Of a stretch of 7,277 bases of DNA, positions 1 to 5,410 are shown piece after piece. The stretch is from Anaerolineae bacterium. Its GTDB lineage: Bacteria; Chloroflexota; Anaerolineae; Aggregatilineales; Phototrophicaceae. The notes under the pieces were generated by a model. It searched no databases. It was not told where the DNA came from and worked only from the letters and a program-made list of their open reading frames with translations. The first letter of the stretch is position 1. Each line of letters begins with the position of its first letter. The translations under genes were made by a program, and so were the position numbers. The DNA is taken from assembly GCA_014379235.1 (NCBI GenBank), contig JACMMD010000737.1, positions 1 through 7,277 of the forward strand, in the 5' to 3' direction.

Positions 1-132
1 ATTGACAGTAAAGCGGCGTTCTGGGGCATGGTCGGCAACGAGAACCTCGAAGAACGCTGGAACATCGAGCATGAGCCAGACACGCTGGATTCGGTGGCGC
101 TCGATCATCTACGTGAGAGATTCAAAGCCTGA
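1..132 (+). CDS. 3' end of an unidentified protein gene (partial)
   Basis: Frame 1 is open from the first base and ends at a TGA at 130-132, giving the last 43 residues of a protein whose beginning lies outside the window. The tail is hydrophilic and charged, contains the stretch FWGMVGNENLEERW, and ends in HLRERFKA. It has no membrane segment or motif that I recognise, so I assign no function. The codon choice (GAA/GAG, CTC, CGC, GTC) resembles the neighbouring genes, which supports real coding. The next gene begins at the TTG immediately after this stop, so the two may be cotranscribed and translationally coupled. Confidence 0.7.
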   Translation: MDSKAAFWGMVGNENLEERWNIEHEPDTLDSVALDHLRERFKA

Positions 133-1665
133 TTGAACCGCCAAGACGCCGCCGTAGGGTTCACCAAGAATAAAAATAAAATCTTTCCCTGCGTCTCTGC
201 ATCTCTGCGACCCTGCGTTAAGTTTTTTCCGGTTCTGATTCTGCTGCTCGGCGCGGGGCTGCGTTTTCACGCGCTGGCGCAGGACTCGCGCTTTCATCCC
301 GACGAAGCCTTTTTCAGCACCTTCGCCCGTAACGCCGCCGTCAATGGCGATTGGCTGCTGCATGGCCCGCTCGATAAAACGCCGCTCTCGATTTATGCCA
401 GCGCGCTCTCGATGCAGTTCATCGCCGTCGCGCCGCTCCCGAACGGTGTTCACGACATGCACCCGATCTTAGGCGAGTTTGCGGCCCGCCTGCCGAATAC
501 GCTGGCAGGAATCGCCTTGATCGCCGTTGTCTATGCCCTCGCGCAAGTGATCTATCGTGACCGACTTATAGCGCTGCTGTCCATGCTGCTAATCGCCCTG
601 TCTCCATTTGCGATTGTTTTCAGCGCCAGTTCCTTCACCGATGGTCTGATGCTGCTGTTGATTACGCTGGCAGTGTGGGCCGCCGTTCGGAACAAACCCG
701 CGCTGGCCAGCGTCTTTCTGGCATTGGGATTCGCCAGCAAGCAGCAGGCATTGTTTTATGTGCCGTTAGTCGCTGCCGTGTTATGGGTTCGGGCGACACC
801 TGTGTCGCCCCTACGACGACGTTTCGTTTATTTCGTGCTGCCAATACTGCTCGGCGTGATTGCAGTGTTCATATGGGATGCGGCGCGGGAACAGCCTGAC
901 AGTATGTTCGCGCTGGCGGCGGCACACAATAATCCTGAGCGTATATTCGCTCATATTGACGAACTCGTTCCGCGCCTGAATACGTGGCTCGGTTATGGGG
1001 CATGGCTGCTCGGGCCGGGTTGGCTGACAGCCATAATGGTTGCGCTAGGCATGGTGTTCTCTAGCCGGAGAATGAATTCTCCGGTTGCTAAAACCAGCCT
1101 GATGTTCTCAGGTTACACGCTCGGATATGCGCTGTTGCATTGGTTGGTGGCGTTCAACACGTATGATCGCTATCTGCTTCCCTTGCTGCCGATTTTGGCG
1201 CTGTTGGCGGCAAGAGGATTGAGCCTTCTAGCCGGAGATTTCAATCTCCGACGGTTAGCGCTGACCGTCTCGCTGCTCATAGTTCTGCTGCCCGCCGCAT
1301 TCGATGCCGCCGAAAAGCGCGTCCCAATCGGCGGCGATCAGGGTGAACACGACGGCATTCTCGAACTGGCCGCTTGGCTCAACGGACGGCCAGTGGCGGC
1401 GGTACTCTACGATCATTGGTTTGGCTGGGAATTAGGTTACTATCTGGGCCAGTGGACGAACAAGCGCGTCACCTACTACCCGACGCCGGACGCGCTGGTA
1501 GCCGATGCGCTGCAACTGCCGGAAATCGGAGCGCGTTACCTGCCCGCTCCGGCAGATGCCCCCATAGAGACGTGGTTATCGGCGCTGCATGAGGCGGGTT
1601 TCGAGGTGCGATTGGCTTATGATATGTCGGGCTTTGTCGTTTATGAGCTAACGCCGCCCACGTAA
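133..1665 (+). CDS. GT-C family (ArnT/PMT-like, GT39 type) membrane glycosyltransferase
   Basis: This is a 510-residue polytopic membrane protein. It probably transfers a sugar from a polyprenyl-phosphate donor to an acceptor on the outer face of the membrane; donor and acceptor cannot be told from sequence. After a first helix (about residues 31-48) comes FHPDEAFFSTFAR, with D57 and E58 in the position of the acidic catalytic motif in the first external loop of GT-C enzymes. DKTPLSIY (81-88) and ARLPN (118-122) follow. Helices then alternate with loops up to YDRYLLPLLP (344-353) and a last helix near 375-390. A soluble tail of about 120 residues contains DHWFGWELGYYLGQW. The only usual start codon before the first helix is TTG at 133, directly after the upstream TGA. 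No clear Shine-Dalgarno precedes it, so coupling is likely. Residues 1-30 come from a dispersed repeat and may not be native. Family call firm; start uncertain. Confidence 0.85.
   Translation: MNRQDAAVGFTKNKNKIFPCVSASLRPCVKFFPVLILLLGAGLRFHALAQDSRFHPDEAFFSTFARNAAVNGDWLLHGPLDKTPLSIYASALSMQFIAVAPLPNGVHDMHPILGEFAARLPNTLAGIALIAVVYALAQVIYRDRLIALLSMLLIALSPFAIVFSASSFTDGLMLLLITLAVWAAVRNKPALASVFLALGFASKQQALFYVPLVAAVLWVRATPVSPLRRRFVYFVLPILLGVIAVFIWDAAREQPDSMFALAAAHNNPERIFAHIDELVPRLNTWLGYGAWLLGPGWLTAIMVALGMVFSSRRMNSPVAKTSLMFSGYTLGYALLHWLVAFNTYDRYLLPLLPILALLAARGLSLLAGDFNLRRLALTVSLLIVLLPAAFDAAEKRVPIGGDQGEHDGILELAAWLNGRPVAAVLYDHWFGWELGYYLGQWTNKRVTYYPTPDALVADALQLPEIGARYLPAPADAPIETWLSALHEAGFEVRLAYDMSGFVVYELTPPT
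136..222. repeat. Dispersed 'cgccaagacgcc / ctctgcgtctctgcg' type repeat
   Basis: The left end (AACCGCCAAGACGCC, 136-150) and the right end (189-220) have the look of a repeat family often seen between genes in Chloroflexota, cyanobacteria and other large environmental genomes, with GCCAAGACGCC or CTCTGCGTCTCTGCG arms around an A/T-rich centre. That comparison is from memory and was not searched. The right arm shows directly four 8-base units, CTGCGTCT, CTGCATCT, CTGCGACC and CTGCGTTA, at 189-220. The centre (169-186) is A/T-rich. The element overlaps the first 30 codons of the downstream glycosyltransferase, which is unusual for this kind of repeat. Confidence 0.6.
787..814. repeat. Palindromic REP-like element inside the glycosyltransferase gene
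   Basis: GGGCGACAC and GTGTCGCCC (791-810) form a perfect 9-bp stem with a two-base loop, flanked by GTTC on the left and CTAC on the right. Length (28 bases) and frame, GT-nn-GGGCG...CGCCCCTAC, match the palindrome at 2796-2823, which is intergenic. Here the element is read as residues 219-228 (VRATPVSPLR), a basic loop between two predicted membrane helices. It looks like a dispersed element tolerated in a loop. Confidence 0.65.
1061..1090. repeat. Palindromic element, second family, copy 1 (in coding sequence)
   Basis: CCGGAGAAT and ATTCTCCGG (1065-1084) form a 9-bp stem around a GA loop. The outer bases CTAG and GTTGCTA can extend the pairing with a bulge. A second copy lies at 1228-1258. 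This copy is read as residues 310-319 (SSRRMNSPVA), again between two predicted membrane helices. Confidence 0.65.
1228..1258. repeat. Palindromic element, second family, copy 2 (in coding sequence)
   Basis: This copy opens with CTAGCCGGAGATT, has a TC loop at 1241-1242, and continues AATCTCCG followed by ACGGTTAG. It matches the copy at 1061-1090 at nearly every position outside the loop and a two-base insertion. It is read in a different codon phase (CTA|GCC|GGA here, CT|AGC|CGG there), giving AGDFNLRRL. The likeness is therefore at DNA level and not a conserved peptide motif. It also falls in a short basic loop before the last membrane helix. Confidence 0.65.
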
Positions 1666-1713
1666 ATTGCGCTCGAGTTGTCGAAGAGTTAGAAAACGCT
1701 ACCCCTTTTACCT

Positions 1714-1743
1714 TTGCCGATTGGTGTAGCGGCGTGATATGCT
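1714..1743 (+). promoter_or_regulatory. Candidate sigma-70 type promoter for the LysM lipoprotein
   Basis: TTGCCG (1714-1719) and TATGCT (1738-1743) are 18 bases apart, each matching four of six consensus bases. They lie in the 121-base gap after the glycosyltransferase, about 44 bases upstream of the next ATG. Nothing else in this gap stands out. The call is modest because both boxes are imperfect. Confidence 0.35.
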
Positions 1744-1786
1744 GGTGTTAGTTTTCGGGCTTGACGGGGTTTGGGAGATGTAACAT

Positions 1787-2788
1787 ATGTCATCATGGTT
1801 ATCACGGAATTTGCGCCACAGCCTGTTGATGGTGGCACTGTTGGCGGCGGCTGTTGTTTTATCTGGTTGCTTCCGGCAGGCTGGCGAAGAATTCAACCCG
1901 GAAAGTCAACCGATTGGGGAAACCGTCGGTGAACCGACCATCGCGCCATCTTTCACGCCAGAGGATTCAGGCGCGGATACGTTGATCGTCATCACCGAAG
2001 AACCCATCAGTCCTAACACCGATGTCGTGACCGAAGAACCGGAAACCGACGCCTTCTCGTCTAACTCCGATCTGCCGCCGATCACCGTTCTGGCTCCAAC
2101 ACGCGCAACCTTTGGCGAACCATCGACACTGCCGACGGTGCAGTCCGGCCCGACTTCGACGACAGGCGCGCCGCAGGTGTTTATCACTCCCGGCGCACCG
2201 ATGGGCCCGATTACAATCACACCCGCTCTCGCTGGAACGCTTCCCGGCGGCGCACTTACGTCAACGCCATCCGGCTTGATTACGCCGACATCGCCCGTCA
2301 CGCTCACCGAATGTAACTACACCGTCGAAAGCGGCGACAACCTCTATCAGATCGGGCTTGCCCACGATGCCACACTTGAAGAAATACGTGCCGCGAATCC
2401 CGATCTCGAAGGCGAGAACCCTATCCTCGACATCGGGCAGGTGCTGACGCTGCCTAACTGCCAGCCGGGTTTGGAACTTGCGTCGCCCTCAGGTGAGGAC
2501 ACGACCACGCAAACCCAGAGCGGCGGGCCGCAGGTCTCGCCGCCAGATGCCCCCGCACCGCCCGGTTCGAACAGCGCTCCGGTAAGTTCCGTCGGCGGCA
2601 CAAACGACAGCGGTATTGTCGGCACTGGCTCAAACCCGAGTGGCGTTCAGACGTACACGGTTGAGACGGGGGATACGCTGTTCCTCATCGCCCAAGAGTT
2701 CGGCACGACGGTAGACGAAATCATCGCCGTGAACGATCTCGAAGACCCTGACCGCCTCGACGTGGGTCAGGTCATCATCATACCGTAA
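1787..2788 (+). CDS. Lipoprotein with two LysM domains
   Basis: This is a 333-residue lipoprotein predicted to bind peptidoglycan or a related N-acetylglucosamine polymer from the outer side of the membrane. Residues 1-28 are a lipoprotein signal: basic RNLRH, a hydrophobic core, and the lipobox LSGC with C28 as the lipidated cysteine. A long Pro/Thr/Ser-rich linker (about 36-172) follows. The first LysM domain spans about 178-223 (YTVESGDNLYQIG to VLTLP), and a second Pro/Gly/Ser linker (226-287) leads to the second LysM domain, about 290-333, which ends the protein at VIIIP. C176 and C225 bracket the first LysM and could form a disulfide. There is no catalytic domain, so it is probably a wall-anchoring or scaffold protein. 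The ATG has GGGAG nine bases upstream, which fixes the start. It faces a converging gene. Confidence 0.9.
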   Translation: MSSWLSRNLRHSLLMVALLAAAVVLSGCFRQAGEEFNPESQPIGETVGEPTIAPSFTPEDSGADTLIVITEEPISPNTDVVTEEPETDAFSSNSDLPPITVLAPTRATFGEPSTLPTVQSGPTSTTGAPQVFITPGAPMGPITITPALAGTLPGGALTSTPSGLITPTSPVTLTECNYTVESGDNLYQIGLAHDATLEEIRAANPDLEGENPILDIGQVLTLPNCQPGLELASPSGEDTTTQTQSGGPQVSPPDAPAPPGSNSAPVSSVGGTNDSGIVGTGSNPSGVQTYTVETGDTLFLIAQEFGTTVDEIIAVNDLEDPDRLDVGQVIIIP

Positions 2789-2795
2789 ACGCTTT

Positions 2796-2823
2796 GTAAG
2801 GGCGGCTCGCGAGCCGCCCCTAC
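2796..2823. repeat. 28-base palindrome between convergent genes
   Basis: The core GGGCGGCTCGCGAGCCGCCC (2800-2819) is a perfect 20-base palindrome. GTA and TAC at its ends extend it to 28 bases with one mismatch. It fills most of the 41-base gap between the LysM gene and the reverse-strand lipoprotein gene, so it could stop transcripts from both sides, although no T-tract follows in either direction. It shares architecture with the element at 787-814, so it is more likely a dispersed repeat that may also act as a terminator. Confidence 0.6.
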
Positions 2824-2829
2824 GGATAA

Positions 2830-3513
2830 CTATCTCGGCCCCAACAGCAGCACATCCCGCGTCGAGATGTCGTCAAAGCGCACCCATGCGGCATCATCGC
2901 CCGCCGCTGCCAGCGTGACCGCCACTTGCCCGCTGCTGAACTCTTCGTCTCGCGCTTCGGCTACAAACTGATCGTTGACGAACATCGCCAGATAATCACC
3001 CACGCAAACGGCCAGCACTGTATTCGGCTCGTTGCCGCGCCGAACCACCGCGCTGTCCTGCCATTCGACCAGCGGCAGCAGAACCCCCTGCTCCGGCGTC
3101 GCCTTGCGGATGCTAACGCGCCCTTGCCCTGAGATCAGAAAATAATAGCCGTTGCCCGAACCATCAGCGCGGCACATCAACCCGAAGCCGCTGCCAATTG
3201 TTCCTTCGGTTTGCCACATAGTGGACTGCCCGGCGACATCATCGTAGCGTTCCGCGTTGATCGACCAGATATAGCCGAGATTATCGAGGATGCCGCCTTC
3301 GAGCGCTTCCTCGTTGATGCGGAACATTGCGCGCTGATCGGACAGCACGAACGTATCCCACGCCGCCGCGTCCGATTCATCGCTAAAAGAGTAGGATGCG
3401 CGCTCGTCGCCAAGCTGTAAACGCTGACTTGGGAACGGCCCTTCTCCTGAGCGACAGCCCGCTAATGCCACCAAAAACAGCAGCCATACCGGGTTACGTT
3501 GGGTTTTCATCAC
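2830..3513 (-). CDS. Lipoprotein with a probable jelly-roll (concanavalin-like) domain
   Basis: This is a 227-residue predicted lipoprotein of unknown role. Residues 7-20 hold a hydrophobic core and the lipobox ALAGC, with C20 as the lipid attachment point. The rest is a single beta-rich domain: YSFSDESDAAAWDTF near 41-55, then GFGLMCRADGSGNGYYFLIS (109-128), GRVSIRKA, and AAWVRFDDI (208-216). This order resembles the LamG/DUF1080-like jelly-roll domains that bind or cleave sugars, but I see no clear catalytic residues, so binding is the more cautious reading. Fold assignment is inference. GTG (3513) and ATG (3510) are adjacent possible starts. AGAGG on the minus strand is 11 or 14 bases away respectively, which slightly favours GTG. 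It diverges from the secreted protein gene at 3624. Confidence 0.75.
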   Translation of the reverse strand: MMKTQRNPVWLLFLVALAGCRSGEGPFPSQRLQLGDERASYSFSDESDAAAWDTFVLSDQRAMFRINEEALEGGILDNLGYIWSINAERYDDVAGQSTMWQTEGTIGSGFGLMCRADGSGNGYYFLISGQGRVSIRKATPEQGVLLPLVEWQDSAVVRRGNEPNTVLAVCVGDYLAMFVNDQFVAEARDEEFSSGQVAVTLAAAGDDAAWVRFDDISTRDVLLLGPR

Positions 3514-3541
3514 GAATGTTTTCGCCTCTTATGAGTGTGAA

Positions 3542-3595
3542 AAGTAGAAAGTCTTGATGCTTCTCTTTATACTTTTAACAAAGCACTTTCCACTT
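3542..3595. repeat. Inverted repeat in the divergent intergenic region
   Basis: AAGTAGAAAGT (3542-3552) and ACTTTCCACTT (3585-3595) are inverted copies that match at 10 of 11 positions, separated by 32 A/T-rich bases. The 110-base gap between the two divergent genes is the most A/T-rich stretch of the window and must hold both promoters, though I could not find a convincing -35/-10 pair for either. The arms could be a shared operator, or a copy of another dispersed repeat. Confidence 0.35.
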
Positions 3596-3623
3596 GGTCG
3601 TCACGCAGCCGAAAGAAACACTC

Positions 3624-4469
3624 ATGAACAAACATCGCCCCTATATTTTTTTACTTGCGTTATTTTGCGGGCTATTTATTGCCGCGCCCGCGTTCGCGCA
3701 AACTACACCAACCACTACTCCTGTCGATTCTGATGGAATAACCGGGATTTGGATAGGGGTTCTTCAACAGATCGAAGGCGGCACGAGAGCGGCTTACCCG
3801 TTTGTGATGGTGCTGACACAAGCCGAAACAGGCAGCGATGTTGAAGGCACATCCTTTATCGCGCTGCCGGACAGCCCATCGCAGTACGCTGCCATCGCGC
3901 TCACGGGCAGCCTTGCCGGAGGGCGCTTTGATTTCGCGGAGAGTGAGGTCGTCAGCCAGAACGCCGATGAGCTGCGCTGGTGTATCAAACGCGGAACACT
4001 GCTGCTCAATGGTGAGGAGTTAAGCGGAGCGTGGCAAGGTGACCAGACCTGTGTACCGGGCCTGATTTCGCTTACCAGAGTCAGCGAACAGACCTCGCTC
4101 GAAACGATTGTTGAGAACGAACTCGTGAGCGGGATCTGGGTCGGCAGCCTGTATCAAGACGATGGCGGGGGTTATCCGTTTGCGATGGTCTTATCGCAAG
4201 CCGGGAGCGGCGACAGTGTTCAAGGCACGTCGTTCATCGCGCTGCCAGACGATCCTTCGACCTATGCCGCTATCGCGCTGGACGGCAGTATCAGCGAAGA
4301 TCAATTCACATTCACCGAAACCGAAATCGTAGCCGAAGCCGACTCGAAGCCTTTTAGCTGGTGCTTGAAGAACGGAGCGCTCACACGGGATGGACAGGTG
4401 TTAAGCGGAACGTGGCAAGGCGATAACACCTGCGAATCGGGGTCAGTGGTACTCGTGCGGCTGGTATAA
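3624..4469 (+). CDS. Secreted protein of two tandem copies of one domain
   Basis: This is a 281-residue exported protein of unknown function. I chose the ATG at 3624 over the TTG at 3594 because it begins a clean signal peptide: MNKHRP, a hydrophobic core, and APAFA before Q26, a signal peptidase I site. A short Thr/Pro linker leads to two copies of one domain, about 40-152 and 169-281. Each holds (T/S)GIW(I/V)G, YPF(V/A)MVL(T/S)QA, GTSFIALPD, YAAIAL(T/D)GS, a WC pair (119-120; 246-247), and SG(A/T)WQGD(Q/N)TC. The two conserved cysteines per copy (120/143 and 247/270) probably form a disulfide. The short strands and WxG turns suggest a small beta-barrel or sandwich, which is inference. No catalytic motif or anchor is visible. 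The upstream Shine-Dalgarno is weak (GAAAG). Confidence 0.82.
   Translation: MNKHRPYIFLLALFCGLFIAAPAFAQTTPTTTPVDSDGITGIWIGVLQQIEGGTRAAYPFVMVLTQAETGSDVEGTSFIALPDSPSQYAAIALTGSLAGGRFDFAESEVVSQNADELRWCIKRGTLLLNGEELSGAWQGDQTCVPGLISLTRVSEQTSLETIVENELVSGIWVGSLYQDDGGGYPFAMVLSQAGSGDSVQGTSFIALPDDPSTYAAIALDGSISEDQFTFTETEIVAEADSKPFSWCLKNGALTRDGQVLSGTWQGDNTCESGSVVLVRLV
3741..4466 (+). repeat. Tandem domain duplication within the secreted protein gene
   Basis: Copy 1 covers 3741-4079 and copy 2 covers 4128-4466. Codon-level likeness remains visible, for example around 3841 against 4219 (GTSFIALPD) and TTAAGCGGAGCGTGGCAAGG (4020) against TTAAGCGGAACGTGGCAAGG (4401), which differ at one base in 20. The offset shifts only from 378 to 381 bases across the copies. 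Such DNA-level identity points to a fairly recent duplication or to gene conversion between the copies. Confidence 0.8.
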
Positions 4470-4515
4470 ATCGAACATAATGTAGCTTGAGTTGGCCGCC
4501 AAACATCGCGCTGTC

Positions 4516-4573
4516 AAAGAGCCGATTTCGCCTGTAAAGCAACCTTTTTTGGGCGATGAAACTGCTCTTTTTA
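4516..4573 (+). terminator. Probable intrinsic terminator of the secreted protein gene
   Basis: AAAGAGC (4516-4522) pairs with GCTCTTT (4564-4570). Inside it TCGCC (4528-4532) pairs with GGCGA (4552-4556), and CTGT/ACAG outside can add to the stem with a bulge. The run TTTTT (4568-4572) ends the structure. It lies about 45 bases after the stop and just ahead of the next promoter, where a terminator is expected. The loop is long and the stem has internal mismatches. Confidence 0.6.
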
Positions 4574-4587
4574 ACAGTAATTTTTCA

Positions 4588-4615
4588 TTGCTGTTCAGGC
4601 GCTTCGGTGTATAAT
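4588..4615 (+). promoter_or_regulatory. Probable sigma-70 promoter of the bifunctional nuclease gene
   Basis: A perfect TATAAT (4610-4615) has TTGCTG (4588-4593) 16 bases upstream. It lies 58 bases before the ATG, directly after the probable terminator, so it marks the start of a new transcription unit. The -35 box keeps only the TTG of consensus. Confidence 0.65.
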
Positions 4616-4673
4616 CGACTCACGATACTAAGTGGACGTAATTAGGCACTAATGGAAGTTCGGAGATTTTAGT

Positions 4674-5198
4674 ATGATTGAAGTGGTGATCGATAGCATT
4701 CGTGTCAGCTTGATGTCGCAGCATCGCCTCGTGATTCTCAAGGACACCACCGGTGATCGCTATCTACCGATTTGGATTGGCCCGTGTGAAGCGGATGCCA
4801 TCACAATCGAACTCCAAGAAGTGCCATCGCAGCGGCCATTGACCCATGATCTGCTCAAAGCGACCATCCGCGAACTGGGTGGCAAGGTCGATCATATCCT
4901 CATCAATGACCTGCGTAACGACGTGTATTATGCTCGCATCGTGGTCGATGTCGAAGGCCGTAAGATCGAAGTTGATTCGCGCCCCAGTGACGCGATTGCG
5001 CTGGCCGTTCGCGTGAAAACGGCGATCTTCGTGGCCGATACGGTCATGGACAAAGCCGCTATCGAGCCGGACGAAGATGTCGAGCAGGAAATTCCCGCGC
5101 CGCCACCGGGTGAACAGCTCGCTAGTGACCGTTTGAGCGCCTTTGTGGATTTCGTGGACAGCCTCGACCTCGACGATTTGGAAGACAGCGAAGATTAA
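4674..5198 (+). CDS. Bifunctional nuclease (BFN/DUF151) family protein
   Basis: This is a 174-residue cytoplasmic protein whose first 130 residues are a full BFN domain (Pfam PF02577). Family hallmarks run in order: the MIEVVIDSIRVS start, ILKDTTGDRYLPIWIG (21-36), EADAITIEL (39-47), RPLTHDLL (54-61), and VDSRPSDAIALAVR (100-113), the strongest signature. Plant members of the family have been reported to have DNase and RNase activity. The role in bacteria is poorly known, so the nuclease name is by family only. After residue 131 comes a proline stretch (PAPPP) and a strongly acidic tail, SLDLDDLEDSED, which may bind a partner or guard against nucleic acid contact. The start has GGAG eight bases upstream. 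A good promoter and terminator pair upstream shows that it begins its own unit, ahead of dnaB. Confidence 0.95.
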   Translation: MIEVVIDSIRVSLMSQHRLVILKDTTGDRYLPIWIGPCEADAITIELQEVPSQRPLTHDLLKATIRELGGKVDHILINDLRNDVYYARIVVDVEGRKIEVDSRPSDAIALAVRVKTAIFVADTVMDKAAIEPDEDVEQEIPAPPPGEQLASDRLSAFVDFVDSLDLDDLEDSED

Positions 5199-5208
5199 TG
5201 CTGCCAGA

Positions 5209-5266
5209 GGTTTATCCGCCGGATAGGGAAACGTGTTGTTTGTTCCCGTCAGACGGCGGATTAACC
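5209..5266 (+). other. Long imperfect hairpin downstream of the bifunctional nuclease gene
   Basis: GGTTTATCCGCC (5209-5220) pairs with GGCGGATTAACC (5255-5266) at 11 of 12 positions, and GGGAA (5226-5230) pairs with TTCCC (5243-5247) above an internal loop. It starts 11 bases after the stop codon. There is no T-tract after it, so it may protect or process the 3' end of the message rather than terminate it, or it may be another dispersed palindrome. Confidence 0.55.
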
Positions 5267-5283
5267 TTGTCTCTCCCGCGATA

Positions 5284-5350
5284 CCGCCGCTGGCTGGTTG
5301 TTGATGCAGCGTAAGCCCAACCAATCCTATTTAGCCAGCATTAGCGGCGG
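5284..5350 (+). promoter_or_regulatory. Candidate antiterminator-like arm of the dnaB leader
   Basis: CCGCCGCT (5284-5291) pairs exactly with AGCGGCGG (5343-5350). Inside it GGCT (5292-5295) pairs with AGCC (5333-5336) and GGTTG (5296-5300) with CAACC (5318-5322), giving a nested stem of about 17 pairs with bulges. The right arm, 5343-5350, is the same segment used by the terminator-like hairpin that follows, so the two folds exclude each other. It matches no riboswitch class I know. Confidence 0.4.
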
Positions 5351-5384
5351 CCAAGCCCGATAAAACTCAGCCGCCGTTTTGTTT
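5343..5384 (+). terminator. Terminator-like hairpin before dnaB
   Basis: CGGCGGC (5345-5351) pairs exactly with GCCGCCG (5370-5376), extended by A-T and G-T pairs to 5343 and 5378, with an 18-base loop. TTTTGTTT (5377-5384) follows. It could end transcripts from the bifunctional nuclease gene or attenuate dnaB, whose ATG is 27 bases further on. The loop is longer than usual for an intrinsic terminator. Confidence 0.55.
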
Positions 5385-5410
5385 CAAAATAACCCGGACA
5401 CAAAAGACGT

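Noticed and set aside
189..220. Four 8-base units as a possible CRISPR or satellite array
   Set aside because: The units are contiguous with no spacers and far too short; they fit the right arm of a dispersed repeat.
1761..1786. TTGACG followed by TAACAT as a promoter for the LysM gene
   Set aside because: The spacing is only 14 bases, and the -10 would overlap the region between the Shine-Dalgarno and the ATG.
1906..2307. Reverse-strand open frame of 133 codons opposite the LysM lipoprotein linker
   Set aside because: It mirrors the Pro/Thr-rich linker and gives a Val/Gly/Ser-rich product without motifs.
3554..3573. TTGATG and TATACT as a promoter of the secreted protein gene
   Set aside because: The boxes are only eight bases apart, and no -35 lies at the correct distance from TATACT.
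3594..3623. TTG start extending the secreted protein by ten residues
   Set aside because: The extension has no ribosome binding site and would put extra residues before a signal peptide that starts cleanly at ATG 3624.
4764..5324. Reverse-strand open frame of 186 codons opposite the bifunctional nuclease gene
   Set aside because: It is a shadow of a gene with unmistakable BFN family motifs and has no recognisable protein features of its own.
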